This document shows, in pieces, positions 49,955 to 59,852 of a DNA stretch of 64,000 nucleotides. How positions within the stretch are numbered: position 1 is the stretch's first letter; the number at the start of each line of letters is the position of its first letter. Source of the DNA: a virus; IMG/VR virus record IMGVR_UViG_3300044994_000320, positions 1-64,000 of that record; one strand, given 5' to 3'. A model generated the notes under the pieces. It was not told where the DNA came from and ran no database searches. It saw nothing but the letters and a program-made list of their open reading frames with translations. The position numbers and the translations under genes are program-made.

Positions 49955-51856
49955 ATGCCAATTTCGACTTTGAACCAAAGTCCCGGCGTGCTTTTAGAAG
50001 AAGTTCCTGCAGATGCGGTGGCGCCAGTCCTCGTATCTACCGGTGTTGGCGCAATGCTTTGCGTCACGGAAAAGGGGCCAATCGAAGCACGACAAGTAAC
50101 CTCTTTCGGAGAATGGAAGAGGCTTTATGGCAGACAACTTCAAGATTTGGATTCAAACGCCAATCTTAAGTATTCTGCAAACCAGCAAGCCAAGAATTTT
50201 TTTCGCAACGGCGGAAGAGTTCTATGGACTAAGCGCGTCGTTCACTATACAGACATTACCGACGCAGCAACGATTACGGCTAAAAAATCCGCGGTTATTC
50301 TGCGCGACGGCGATGTAGCAGTTCCGGCTACAATCGGCGCCTCTGTTCAAAGCGTAGGCACTGGAACAGCGCACGTATCCAGTGGCACTTACACAGGGTT
50401 GTTTGATGCAACTTATGTGATTACGTGCTTGACCGGCGGTTTGCTTAACGGTAGCGCAGCTACATTTCAAGTTTCGGCTATTGGGGGCGATGAACACGGA
50501 ATTATTAGTTCTACAGTTACCCCAACAACCGGTGTTGCTTTTGCTGTCGGCACTAAAGGTGTCATGCTTACACTTACAAATGCTGGATCAGTATCGGTCG
50601 GTGACACTTTCAAGATTTCGGTAACCGCAAAAGGTAACCCAGTCCTTAAGGTAGAAGCTCGCTGGCATGGAGCATACGCTAACACAGACTTTGTTAACAA
50701 CAAAGGCTTAGCTGTCTCTGTTTCCGCAGGCGCTATCAGTGGAACATACAAAATTACCGAATGGGTCGATGGGGTAGTTGGACGAACTTTCGACAATTTG
50801 CAAAATCAGCGCACTGACACTCTCGGAAATTTGCGCGCGGATTTCGCCGAGCTCGAAATAAACTCGCCAAGTGGGTCAGAAGAAATTCGAGTATCAGTTT
50901 TAGGGCCCACAAACCCTGTAACAGGTTTTGCAACCCCTATTCCGCTTGTTTCCGGTGACGACGGTCTCGTAGGACTCTCAAATTCAGATTATACTGGTGA
51001 TTCTGATGCTGAGACAGGTATTCACGGATATAACACTGTGAAAGAAATCCTCGTTTTAGGATGCCCAGATAAAGAAAACGATATTACAGTCGTAAATGAA
51101 CTTATCGCATGGGTCGAACGGTATCACCCCCGTAGCCACCTTGTGCACTCACTTCCTTACGACATCGGTTTTGATGGCGCGAAGGTGTATATGCCTATAA
51201 CTTTGGCAAAGGACTCTTCTCGTTACTCCGCGTACTACCCATGGATTAAGACCGATGGAAACTGGGTTTCGCCTACTATGGCTATCGCTGGCCTATACAT
51301 GGTCAACGACGCATTACCGCAGCGTGGTGTATGGTCATCCCCAGCAGGGACAGATTTGTCGTTTACTGGCGTAGAAGACATCGAAGTACGTATCGGCGAT
51401 ACTAAAGGCGGAGTGCTCAACGAAAACCGAGTAAATGTTTTGCGAATTATGCCAAATGCTGGACTCGTTATTTGGGGTAGTCGTACAGGTACGGTTTCAC
51501 AACAAAAGTACTTCCGGTTCATCGGCTCACGACGTAACACTAACTATGTCGCTATGTCTCTTGAAAAGTCGTCCGCTTTCGCTGCCCACCACGATACCGG
51601 CCCGGATTTGTGGAGAAAATTGACAAATACGTTCGAGTCTTTTTTATTCCGGCATTGGCGAGCAGGCGGTTTTAGAGGGCAGAGCAAGTCAGAAGCGTAC
51701 TTCGTAAAAGTCGATGGTGAGATTAACCCACCGTCTAACGAAGAACAAGGCATTACGCGCAGCCAGGTCGGTATTTGGAATAAGAAAACAAACGAGTTCC
51801 TGATTATCGAACTTTCGCAACTCGGTGGTGAAACCTCCGTAAGCGAAGGCGTGTAA
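49955..51856 (+). CDS. Tail sheath protein
   Basis: 633 aa, strong site (AGGAGG). Canonical start SPGVLLEEVPADA, FFRNGGRVLWTKRV, and C-terminal block VNVLRIMPNAGLVIWGSRT followed by YVAMSLEKS...FESFLFRHWRAGG and NKPSNEEQGITRSQV-like segment, all typical of contractile sheath proteins. An additional Ig-like insert around residues 125-235 resembles the protein at 46101. Forms the contractile outer tube; proves myovirus morphology. Confidence 0.95.
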   Translation: MPISTLNQSPGVLLEEVPADAVAPVLVSTGVGAMLCVTEKGPIEARQVTSFGEWKRLYGRQLQDLDSNANLKYSANQQAKNFFRNGGRVLWTKRVVHYTDITDAATITAKKSAVILRDGDVAVPATIGASVQSVGTGTAHVSSGTYTGLFDATYVITCLTGGLLNGSAATFQVSAIGGDEHGIISSTVTPTTGVAFAVGTKGVMLTLTNAGSVSVGDTFKISVTAKGNPVLKVEARWHGAYANTDFVNNKGLAVSVSAGAISGTYKITEWVDGVVGRTFDNLQNQRTDTLGNLRADFAELEINSPSGSEEIRVSVLGPTNPVTGFATPIPLVSGDDGLVGLSNSDYTGDSDAETGIHGYNTVKEILVLGCPDKENDITVVNELIAWVERYHPRSHLVHSLPYDIGFDGAKVYMPITLAKDSSRYSAYYPWIKTDGNWVSPTMAIAGLYMVNDALPQRGVWSSPAGTDLSFTGVEDIEVRIGDTKGGVLNENRVNVLRIMPNAGLVIWGSRTGTVSQQKYFRFIGSRRNTNYVAMSLEKSSAFAAHHDTGPDLWRKLTNTFESFLFRHWRAGGFRGQSKSEAYFVKVDGEINPPSNEEQGITRSQVGIWNKKTNEFLIIELSQLGGETSVSEGV

Positions 51857-51868
51857 GGAGGTAGGTAC

Positions 51869-52351
51869 ATGCCAGCACCAGTAACATTTGCGAATGGATA
51901 TTACGCGCCGAACCCAGAAGTTCGTCACAAGTATCGCTTTCGCGTTTACGATAACGCAAATCAGCAAATCGGTTCGTTTACCGAGATTAACGGTTTGCAA
52001 AAAGAAACAGAGGTCGTTGAGTGGAGAACAGGTGATGATAATTTCACAAAAACTCTCCCCGGCGTCTCAAAACAAAGTCCGATTACACTGATCCGAGGCA
52101 TTGACGATAACTCATATTTTGAGCTATGGTATGAGCGTGTGTGGAGTCGTAATTCGGAACCATCCCGTCAATATAAGCGTGACTTGTACATCATTGTCTC
52201 CAATCGTGACGGCACTGACTACAAGCAGATTAACGTGTACGGAGCGTGGCCATCCAAGTATATTCTTGGAGACCTTAACGCCAAAGATTCTGCTCCATGG
52301 GTTGAAACATTAGAAATGCAGCACGATGGCTGGGATTCAGTCAATCTGTAA
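51869..52351 (+). CDS. Tail tube protein (gp19/Hcp-like)
   Basis: 160 aa, AAGGAGG site, immediately after the sheath. HKYRFRVYDNANQQIGSFTEINGL, EVVEWRTGDDNFTKTLPGV and ITLIRGIDD are hallmarks of the T4 gp19/contractile-injection-system tube family; the C-terminal WPSKYILGDLNAKDSAPWVETLE strand completes it. Forms the inner tube through which DNA passes. Confidence 0.93.
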   Translation: MPAPVTFANGYYAPNPEVRHKYRFRVYDNANQQIGSFTEINGLQKETEVVEWRTGDDNFTKTLPGVSKQSPITLIRGIDDNSYFELWYERVWSRNSEPSRQYKRDLYIIVSNRDGTDYKQINVYGAWPSKYILGDLNAKDSAPWVETLEMQHDGWDSVNL

Positions 52352-52373
52352 GTTTCAGGAGGGTTGATTACAA

Positions 52374-53156
52374 ATGGCTAAAATGGAAGGTTGTCTTGAA
52401 AAAGAAGTTCCGCTCATGTTTCCGATAAAAAATTCGGAAGGGCAAGACATCAAAAAATTAACTGTAAGAGAAGTGGTAGGCTACGACGAAGAGCATGTCA
52501 ATCAGCCGCAAATAAGAAACGCGCCGGTCGAATATCTTGTGAATCTCGTCTGGCGCTGTTCTTACCCTACAGTAGAAGGAGTGTCTTTTAGCGAAGAAGA
52601 TGCCGCTAAATTGGCCGTCCCTGATAGAGATAATCTTGTAAACCAAATAGGGATTCTTTCTGTCGGAGATGATTATACTGTTGAATGGTCTTGTCGATTT
52701 TGCGGCGCTAATAATACGGAAAAAAGAAAACGCTCAGAGCTTAAGGTGATCAATAAGCTAAAAGAAGGCGCTGTTGCAGCGCCTTTTAAGTTCAAAAAAC
52801 CCTATGTTAAAAACATAGTCAAGGAAGACAAGAAAGAGACTTTGACGTACACAGAAGGCATGATCACTATTGTAAATAATAGTGAGCTTTCTCGTGAGCT
52901 TTACAAAAAATTCGGGTCAGTGGATACGAACAACGGCGAAGTACGTTCGTATATCTATGCCCGATCTTGCCGTTACCCCGGTAAGCCAAATTTACAGATC
53001 ACTGATTACCAGCGTATGACTAAGTCGCAGCGAGACGATATACAAGCTGCGTATGACGATTACGCGGTGTCTTTTGGGTACGGCAAAGAAAGCTCCTGCT
53101 TCAAATGCGGTAAAAGGCAAGAAGTTTTAGGGGCCCCAAGTTTTTTCTTCGCTTAA
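52374..53156 (+). CDS. Tail assembly chaperone, short form (zinc-binding)
   Basis: 260 aa. It resembles the T4 gp26-like/T4 base-plate-protein group found between tube and tape measure genes: PLMFPIKNSEGQDIKKLTVREV and VEYLVNLVWRC. Two Cys pairs, CRFCG and CFKCG, probably bind zinc. The frame ends just after a programmed frameshift signal, so this is the short product; it likely guides tape measure and tube assembly. Confidence 0.8.
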   Translation: MAKMEGCLEKEVPLMFPIKNSEGQDIKKLTVREVVGYDEEHVNQPQIRNAPVEYLVNLVWRCSYPTVEGVSFSEEDAAKLAVPDRDNLVNQIGILSVGDDYTVEWSCRFCGANNTEKRKRSELKVINKLKEGAVAAPFKFKKPYVKNIVKEDKKETLTYTEGMITIVNNSELSRELYKKFGSVDTNNGEVRSYIYARSCRYPGKPNLQITDYQRMTKSQRDDIQAAYDDYAVSFGYGKESSCFKCGKRQEVLGAPSFFFA

Positions 53157-53359
53157 ACCTCTTCGATGAGAACCCAGACCCGACTGTCGAAGAGGGAGAG
53201 CATCACGCCTCGATCTATTATCAAGCGCTGATTTTAGGTCGATTTGTTGGGTGGAGTTGGCATGATACCATGTCAGTACCATCAAGGGTTCGGGCCGTTA
53301 TGCTCGAAGTAGTAACGAAAAAATTTAAGGACCCAAAGGACGGTAAGTTACACCTATGA
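52374..53359 (+). CDS. Tail assembly chaperone, -1 frameshifted long form
   Basis: Slipping one base back at T TTT TTC (53141-53147) joins the short-form reading frame to a 70-codon frame without its own start: LRLNLFDENPDPTVEEGEHH, then ASIYYQALILGRFVGWSWHD and a basic end. The long frame ends at 53359 in an ATGA overlap with the tape measure gene. A two-product chaperone in this place is a widespread tail-assembly feature (lambda G/GT and analogues). Confidence 0.88.
53141..53195 (+). promoter_or_regulatory. Programmed -1 ribosomal frameshift signal
   Basis: Slippery heptamer T TTT TTC in the correct phase at 53141-53147; 10 nt later CCTCTTCGA (53158-53166) pairs perfectly with TCGAAGAGG (53187-53195), a 9-bp stimulatory stem with a 20-nt loop. 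The zero-frame stop TAA (53154-53156) lies between them. Confidence 0.9.
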
Positions 53360-56085
53360 CCTCGACAGAGACATCCATTCTAGGCATCGTCGCTACGTTC
53401 AAAGACATGGCCTCTGCCGGTCTGGATAAGATGAGCGCTTCTTACAAGAATTTTACAAATCAAGTTAAAGGCGATGGCGGGAAGAGCTTCCGTCAAATAT
53501 CCGAATCTGCGGACAATTTTTCAAAGAAAGCAGACAAGTTGGCACTAACCGCAGGTGTTGCTGCAGCAGGTACGGGTATGGCCTTTAATTCTTTAATCAA
53601 AGAGGCGCGCGAATTAGAGGCTGTCATGCTTAAGCTCGATATGTTTGGTGGTATTACAAAAGGCACCAAAGATTACGAAAAAGCAGAAGCCATGATTAAA
53701 AAATTTGGTGTAGATTCGGTTTTTACACTTAAAGAAGTAGGCGATGCTGTTACCGATTTTTTGAAACGCGGATATTCTCTTGAAAAAGCTGAATTTTTAG
53801 CTAAAGCTGCGGATAAGTTTGCAGTAATTTCTGGCGGAGAAATCACCATCGCCCAAGCCGCAAATTTTATGATTTCTGCAATCGACAAAGCCGGAATAGA
53901 CATAAACAAGTTCTCTACTGATGGCGGTAAACAGATTAGCGAGCTAAGTTATGCTTTTGATATGATGGCAAAAAGTGCAGACATCGCCAAAATGGACATA
54001 AAAGACCTCCCTATTCTATTTAACTCTATGCGTCAGTCTATGCAAGAAACCGGCTCTACTATGAAAGACCCCAAAAAGTTTGCTGGTATGCTTGTCCAAG
54101 CTGGAATTGCCCAGAACCTCGGTATGCAGCCTGCCGAAGCAGGTCAGTTACTTGCAGCAACTTCAAGAAAATTTGCCGAGTTTGCTCGCACAGCCACTTT
54201 AGATAAACTGGGTGGTGGCAAATCTCGCGGAGGCCAAGCTCGAAATATCTTAAGTAGAATTTTTGGCACAAATGAAGAGTTGCGTAAGTGGATGACGGAT
54301 GCAGATGGAAATTTTCGCGATACAGGCGAGATGATTTTGGAGTTTAATCAACGTATTGATAAACTCGGGCTAAATAACGTAGAACGGCAAGGAGCTCTCG
54401 GCATGATTTTCGACATGCTGTCTAAACAGTCTTCGGCGAATTTTAGGTCTATAAAAGTAGAAGCCAGAGACGTGCTTTATGAAGTGGATAACATGGGAAG
54501 AAAAACGAATAAAGTCTTGTTTGACCCTACTGCGCACAAGAATTGGAGAAAAGACATAAAAGCTGCGGTATTGGAAGGAGCAGAAGCATACGCTTATCTA
54601 CAGTTGCAAATTCAAAATGCTTCTGGCTACCAAGATGTGCTTTATGATAAAGTGGTTAAAGGTTCAGAGTACACTAAAAAAGCTTTCGAAGGCGCTATTG
54701 GAACTATGAAAGCTGTTTATGGTAAGCCCGCGCTCGAAGTGTGGGATGCCCTATTAAATAAGATAGGCGCGTTTGCAACTTGGTTGACAAAGATAGGGGA
54801 AAACAATCCAGCTTTTGCAAAATTTGTATCGTATGGCTTTATGGCTGCCGCTGGATTTACTGCTTTACTCACGGTTTTAGGGGTTGTTGGTAGCGTACTC
54901 GGTAGAGGTTTTGCCATTATGACCGGAGGTCTTGCTTCGCTTCAAGCTCGTCTTGCGAGCGTAACTGGTGCTGAAACTGCGTTAGCCGCTAATTCAACTG
55001 CCACGGCAGCGGCCCTTACCCGGCAAAATCTATTGATGAACACTAAAGCCGCTACGTCTACCCGTTTGGCTTATTCGCTTCAAGGTGCGGCCATTGCCGA
55101 GACTACTCTTGCAAAAGCGTCTGCAGCTGGCATGGTTACTACCGGTGGTTTTAACCCCGGAGCGAGTATCCCAGTAGGTGTTGCCGGAAAAGGCAACATC
55201 TTAAAGCGTATGTGGCAAGGTACTAAAGGCATGCTTAAAGGTGGTGGTCTTATCAGCGCTGCCGTAAGCTTGGCCCCAATGGCCGTTTCTGCTATGAGCG
55301 AAATACCTACTGCCAAAGGACTTACTCCTGACCAAACTGCTCAAGGTGCAACAGCCGAGAATATCGCCGCCGTTTCAGAGCAAAAAAAGCAAGAAATGCT
55401 TTCGCAGCTACAGAATCACGGGTTTACTAAGGCGCAGGCTGAAGCCGAAGTCGCAAAATATAGCGCAGAGCATTTTGCTACGGCCGCAAAAAATGACATA
55501 GAAAAAGCCAAAAATGAGTGGACTATTGCTAAAGGTCTTGCCTCAGAAACATCTTCTACTGCAAGTACGGTTTTTGCTATTCTTGGTGGAGTTGTAGGTG
55601 CAGCTATCGGATTTTTTGGTGGTGGCGTAGGCGCGGCTCCGGGAGCTATGGCTGGCATGGGCTTGGGTTCAGGTCTCGGCAGTTTCATAGGCGCAGCTAT
55701 GGACAAGTACAATCTCGATTGGAAGGACATTGCAATCGGCGCTATCCCGGGCTACGGCGCATACCACATCGGCAAAAAAATCATGGCAGGTCCAACAGGC
55801 TCCAGTGTTACAGGATCAGATGTTGTTGGGCCGGTGCAAGGCCCCGTTCAGTTTAAGCCTGGCGACAATAAAGTTAATATAAATCTTGTTGTTCCGAAAG
55901 CTGACGAAGCTCGTATTGCCCAAGAAGTTCGTTCAGGTATTCAAAGCGATATGGCAAATGGCGAGTTAAATGTTCGCATAAATGGAACTTCTGTTTCCTC
56001 AGAAAGAAAAGGCAGTACGGCACCCTACGTATCTTCCTCGCCTCTATCGGCTGATAAGGCTGCGGCATTTCTAAGAGGCAGATAA
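53356..56085 (+). CDS. Tape measure protein
   Basis: 909 aa, ATGA overlap with the frameshifted chaperone. N-terminal helical region (DMASAGLDKMSASYKNF), then a TP901-type segment (LEAVMLKLDMFGGITKG...ISGGEITIAQAANFMI). Hydrophobic stretches around residues 495-525 and 740-790 (VFAILGGVVGAAIGFFGGG) could insert in the host membrane. Tape measure length sets tail length. No lysozyme or peptidase domain visible. Confidence 0.9.
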   Translation: MTSTETSILGIVATFKDMASAGLDKMSASYKNFTNQVKGDGGKSFRQISESADNFSKKADKLALTAGVAAAGTGMAFNSLIKEARELEAVMLKLDMFGGITKGTKDYEKAEAMIKKFGVDSVFTLKEVGDAVTDFLKRGYSLEKAEFLAKAADKFAVISGGEITIAQAANFMISAIDKAGIDINKFSTDGGKQISELSYAFDMMAKSADIAKMDIKDLPILFNSMRQSMQETGSTMKDPKKFAGMLVQAGIAQNLGMQPAEAGQLLAATSRKFAEFARTATLDKLGGGKSRGGQARNILSRIFGTNEELRKWMTDADGNFRDTGEMILEFNQRIDKLGLNNVERQGALGMIFDMLSKQSSANFRSIKVEARDVLYEVDNMGRKTNKVLFDPTAHKNWRKDIKAAVLEGAEAYAYLQLQIQNASGYQDVLYDKVVKGSEYTKKAFEGAIGTMKAVYGKPALEVWDALLNKIGAFATWLTKIGENNPAFAKFVSYGFMAAAGFTALLTVLGVVGSVLGRGFAIMTGGLASLQARLASVTGAETALAANSTATAAALTRQNLLMNTKAATSTRLAYSLQGAAIAETTLAKASAAGMVTTGGFNPGASIPVGVAGKGNILKRMWQGTKGMLKGGGLISAAVSLAPMAVSAMSEIPTAKGLTPDQTAQGATAENIAAVSEQKKQEMLSQLQNHGFTKAQAEAEVAKYSAEHFATAAKNDIEKAKNEWTIAKGLASETSSTASTVFAILGGVVGAAIGFFGGGVGAAPGAMAGMGLGSGLGSFIGAAMDKYNLDWKDIAIGAIPGYGAYHIGKKIMAGPTGSSVTGSDVVGPVQGPVQFKPGDNKVNINLVVPKADEARIAQEVRSGIQSDMANGELNVRINGTSVSSERKGSTAPYVSSSPLSADKAAAFLRGR

Positions 56086-56086
56086 A

Positions 56087-56830
56087 ATGACCAGCATTGT
56101 AACAGCCCTTTTAGGGTCTACTGCGCAAAAGAATTTCAAAGGATTTTTGTTTAGTTATGATAACATCCCCCCACTGTTCGTTAAATTTGGATGGAACCCT
56201 GAAACCTATACGGATGATTGGCAGTCAGAATTTGCGGAGATAAAAACTCCTTTTTCCCGCGCGCCACGTTTAGTGTGGACTGGTAATTCCTCAAGAATCT
56301 TTACTTTCGGCCTACGTGCCGACCAAGATGCGCCTACATCTTGTTGGGATGGGTTTCTCAAGAGACAACAAGCTCTCGAAGCGGCAAAAGCAACTGGTAA
56401 AACAGGCGAACAACTTCGCGCAGAAACTATCGCAAAAACTTCGGAGGTAAAAAGCGAAGAAGACGCTTCTATTGGCCCGGAAGGTATTGAAGTCTTAATT
56501 TCGGCCATGGAGCAGCTCAAGTTACCAAAAAGCCCGCTTATCACCGGCGCTTTAAGCTTGGCTGGCAGCTTCGGCCTCCTAAAAGGCGGCGCCGGTGCGT
56601 CAAACGCGGCACCACCGAGGGCAATTTTAGGTCTGGGATGGGGAAAGTTCGTCCAAGGCTACGTTCGCAAGTGCACGCCAAAAATTGAAAAGCTGAATAG
56701 CGCCATGCGTCCAACACGTGTGCAGTTTGAGATTGAGTTTGTTGTTGAGCCCGGTACTCTTCTTCAATATGTGGAAGACATGGCACGTATTGCAAACAAT
56801 TTTATCGGTCTGTCTAATTTTTGGAGCTAA
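56087..56830 (+). CDS. Tail/baseplate protein resembling contractile-injection-system tube-associated (LysM-bearing type) proteins
   Basis: 247 aa. PPLFVKFGWNPETYTDDWQ and RIFTFGLRADQD match the beginning of a family of proteins that connect tube to hub in phages and injection systems; the final EKLNSAMRPTRVQFEIEFVVE block is also typical. A Gly-rich middle (residues 155-185) is unusual. Position between tape measure and hub agrees. Confidence 0.7.
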   Translation: MTSIVTALLGSTAQKNFKGFLFSYDNIPPLFVKFGWNPETYTDDWQSEFAEIKTPFSRAPRLVWTGNSSRIFTFGLRADQDAPTSCWDGFLKRQQALEAAKATGKTGEQLRAETIAKTSEVKSEEDASIGPEGIEVLISAMEQLKLPKSPLITGALSLAGSFGLLKGGAGASNAAPPRAILGLGWGKFVQGYVRKCTPKIEKLNSAMRPTRVQFEIEFVVEPGTLLQYVEDMARIANNFIGLSNFWS

Positions 56831-56832
56831 CA

Positions 56833-57111
56833 ATGATTTTGTTTGACCAAAATACTTCTGTCGTATTCTTTGGAAACGACGTAGTTCGTATTCGTGAATT
56901 CCGTTCTCGCCTGAATTTGTCAGACGACCAAAAAGTGCATGTAACAATGCCACTAGAAAATTACAAGCGCCTTGATTTACAAGCCGCCGCGCTCTACGGT
57001 GATATATCCATGACCGACCTTCTTTTAGAATTTACTGATAAGCCATATTTCGAGTGGGGTGTTAATGAAGCTATTATTGCTGTCAGCCCTCAGTACGCTG
57101 TTATTTTTTAA
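56833..57111 (+). CDS. Small baseplate-module protein
   Basis: 92 aa from ATG 56833 (GGAG 7 nt upstream). Short alpha/beta protein (VVRIREFRSRLNLSDDQKVHV); could be a LysM-like or hub-adapter piece, as small proteins often lie here. Unassigned. Confidence 0.65.
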   Translation: MILFDQNTSVVFFGNDVVRIREFRSRLNLSDDQKVHVTMPLENYKRLDLQAAALYGDISMTDLLLEFTDKPYFEWGVNEAIIAVSPQYAVIF

Positions 57112-57115
57112 GTGT

Positions 57116-58900
57116 ATGAATCCTTCCGTAAGCAGCTTACTCGACAAAGTCCTTTACGATAAAAATTCCGCTTTCTACGACATCGAGTTCACAGACATCG
57201 ACGGTAATGAGCAACCATTCAGCACTTTCGTAGAACGTTTCTTTTCGAAAACTCTTCGAGATCGTGTTGAGAGCATCGAAATTACAGATCAGATTAACGG
57301 CCCAAACTCAGCCGTAATTGTTTTTTCCGGGCTTTCAAGAAATGAAGCAGATAGCCCTTTTTTCGATGAAATGAATTTGACTTATGTAAAAGTAAAAGTC
57401 GGATACTACTATACTGCAGCGCCTGTGCCAGCTTCACGACAATTATTTGAGGGTTTGCTGTACAATATCGAATGGGATTATCGCGAAACAGGTATCGTGG
57501 CAATTTGCCATTTCGTAGAGAAACTTTACGATGTTTTTGATCAACCTTTTAGCGAATTTGCGAGTCTCGTTTCTGACAAAGAAACAAAAAATCAATCTGT
57601 TACTGTTGTTGAATTTCTTACGCGCGTGGCTAAAAAAGAGAATTTCAATTTCGTTTCGTATGTCGTGGATAATGAAAATCAGCCCGTGAAGTCTTTTTAT
57701 GAGGCGCCGTATAAGCCATCTATGTCTGCAAAAGCTACGCTCATGGATTACATAAAAGACGTTGTTAAGAGGTATCATACCGGTTATTTAGTTAAAGAGA
57801 ACTTTTTGTATATCGGTCACCCAGATACTCCTATTGACGCTTCAAAAGTTTTTGTGTACGGGGTTAATCAAGATTTTTCAGTAGGTGGAGTCAGCTTACC
57901 TATTCCACTTGGGCCCCCAACTTCCGGGTTAAATAAGGAAAACGAAGAATTAAGCCCTAATGAAAAAAAGCGCCTCGCAGCTTTTGTAGAAGACCATTTT
58001 GAAAAGATACAGATTCAGTACAGAGACCCAAAAGACGTGTATAGAAATAACTTTGTGGCTATTGTTGGAGAAGACAACGGCTTTCCCGTTCTCAAAAAAA
58101 TCAGCCAACTAGCAAAAGATGCGACGTTCTCTCAGAAAGCAATAAAAAAAGGATTAAAGAAAGAAGCCAAGAAAAGGCTAAAAGGCGAATCTAAGTCTTC
58201 TTTTTTTGTCGAGACTCCTGGTGTTAGCGTAGGCAAAAAAGGAGTTACACGTGCGCAGTTAAAAAAAGCCCACGCAGAAAAAGGTAAAAAAATTGAAGCG
58301 GCCCAAGAGTCGGTCGACTCTTATGTTCTGCATAATCCTACGCAGGTCTCTGGAACGGTAAAAGATGCGCAAGAAAAAGCGCTTCTCGATATCAGGAAAA
58401 AAATGCTCCAGCAGCTTGTATGTATAGTTACCGGTTGTCCAGGCGATAACGCCTTCGGAACTCCGTTTGCGTTTACCGTTTTAGGGTTGGCTAAAATCCA
58501 TCAGGGAAAATACAGTGCAGTAAAAGTCGTACATCGCATTGATACCTCTCAAGGGTACTCTATGGATATTCACGGAGTAAAATTTAGGCATTTCGCGGTA
58601 GATGCGGTCATAGACAAAGCCCTGCCTCCAAAGCCTACGGCTCCTCCAGGCCCTAAGCCAAAAGAAAGATACGTCTATCGAATTAAAAGATTCAATGGTC
58701 ATGTCATTTCTCACCACAAGGTAGAGTCCAAGGCTGTATCTGACGCAAAGCACCGTCTACTTAAAGCCGAACTCAACCTTGATGACGCTTTTCAGTTTGA
58801 GGAGATATACAAAGAAGATCTTGCCACAGTTCGTGGAGAGGGCCACCAAACCCCACAGTTCGAGACAGTCCCAGCGGGGACACCTAGAACCCCATTTTAG
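57116..58900 (+). CDS. Baseplate hub protein (gpD/gp27-like)
   Basis: 594 aa from ATG 57116. The first 230 residues have the late-control-D hub pattern (ESIEITDQINGPNSAVIVFSG, LFEGLLYNIEWDYRETGIVAICHFVEKLY). The C-terminal KIHQGKYSAVKVVHRIDTSQGYSMDIHG is the standard closing strand of gp27/gpD hub domains. Residues 340-420 are a Lys-rich insertion not usual in the family. It forms the trimeric hub that carries the spike. Confidence 0.85.
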   Translation: MNPSVSSLLDKVLYDKNSAFYDIEFTDIDGNEQPFSTFVERFFSKTLRDRVESIEITDQINGPNSAVIVFSGLSRNEADSPFFDEMNLTYVKVKVGYYYTAAPVPASRQLFEGLLYNIEWDYRETGIVAICHFVEKLYDVFDQPFSEFASLVSDKETKNQSVTVVEFLTRVAKKENFNFVSYVVDNENQPVKSFYEAPYKPSMSAKATLMDYIKDVVKRYHTGYLVKENFLYIGHPDTPIDASKVFVYGVNQDFSVGGVSLPIPLGPPTSGLNKENEELSPNEKKRLAAFVEDHFEKIQIQYRDPKDVYRNNFVAIVGEDNGFPVLKKISQLAKDATFSQKAIKKGLKKEAKKRLKGESKSSFFVETPGVSVGKKGVTRAQLKKAHAEKGKKIEAAQESVDSYVLHNPTQVSGTVKDAQEKALLDIRKKMLQQLVCIVTGCPGDNAFGTPFAFTVLGLAKIHQGKYSAVKVVHRIDTSQGYSMDIHGVKFRHFAVDAVIDKALPPKPTAPPGPKPKERYVYRIKRFNGHVISHHKVESKAVSDAKHRLLKAELNLDDAFQFEEIYKEDLATVRGEGHQTPQFETVPAGTPRTPF

Positions 58901-58901
58901 T

Positions 58902-59852
58902 ATGAATCTGTTTCTCGGTAAATACAAGGCCACAGTATTCGATGTCATCGAAGGAGACGACGTTGGTGCAGGCTTCGCAAAAATTCGCGTAATCTGCCCA
59001 AAAGTTTATGGTATTGATTATGAAGGCAATTACGTCGTAAGTCCTCCGTGTCAGGCGTGTGTCCCTTCTCCTCACGATTACCACGTACCAGAGCCAGGTC
59101 AAAAGGTTTGGATAGAATTTGAAGAAGGCGATCCTGAATTTCCAATATGGGTAGGCTCTTACCCCTCTATCGACCAACAGCGTGTAGACGAGCCAAAAAA
59201 AGCAGGCGATAACCCACTTCTCATAGAAAAGAAAAAAGAAGGTCGCCCAAAATCTGTCGTAAATGATGAAGAGGTTCACGATAGAGTAATCGGTAGCCGT
59301 TTTGGAAGTTACTTAAAATTCGACGATACTAACGAGTTGCTTATTCTACAAGTTTTTGGCCCGACTGCCGATAAGCCAGATCAAGCAGGCCCTATTATCA
59401 TTCTTGACAATAAAAATAAGCAAGTGCAGTTAATGTCACCGAGCGGTAATTTAATCAATGTCACAAAAGACTCCATCTACATGACAGCGTCTGATGGCTC
59501 AAAAGGTGGGTATATTGGTCTAAAGCCGAATAAATTGGATATAATTGCCGGCTCCGTTGTAATGACTTGCGAAGATACGTTTCATCTAAGATCCGCTAAA
59601 TTGTTACTCGGCACAGGTACAGGTGGAGAGCCCGCCGTTTTAGGTAATAAGTTGCTGCAGCAGCTTTCAGACATGCTTAACCCGCTCAATACACTCGCAC
59701 AGCAGTTTCTTGTGCCACTCATAGGGCCTGCGTCGTATTCGCCCTCGGTTGCTCTGGCTGCGTCTACAGTAATAGCGCAAATTTCCGCTATGCAACTTTT
59801 ATTGACGCCGTTGACTTCTACTCTCGTGAGTAAGCAGGTTACGGTTTCATAA
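58902..59852 (+). CDS. Baseplate spike protein (gp5/gpV OB-fold)
   Basis: 316 aa from ATG 58902. GAGFAKIRVICPKVYG, EPGQKVWIEFEEGDPEFPIWVG is the gp5/VgrG/gpV OB-domain signature. The later part (IIILDNKNKQVQLMSPSGNLINVTKDSIYMTASDG) is a beta-helix needle. No lysozyme domain. It forms the membrane-piercing spike with the hub encoded upstream. Confidence 0.88.
   Translation: MNLFLGKYKATVFDVIEGDDVGAGFAKIRVICPKVYGIDYEGNYVVSPPCQACVPSPHDYHVPEPGQKVWIEFEEGDPEFPIWVGSYPSIDQQRVDEPKKAGDNPLLIEKKKEGRPKSVVNDEEVHDRVIGSRFGSYLKFDDTNELLILQVFGPTADKPDQAGPIIILDNKNKQVQLMSPSGNLINVTKDSIYMTASDGSKGGYIGLKPNKLDIIAGSVVMTCEDTFHLRSAKLLLGTGTGGEPAVLGNKLLQQLSDMLNPLNTLAQQFLVPLIGPASYSPSVALAASTVIAQISAMQLLLTPLTSTLVSKQVTVS

Noticed and set aside
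56821-56832. TTG start four codons upstream of 56833
   Set aside because: It would place the GGAG ribosome site inside the gene; ATG 56833 fits better.
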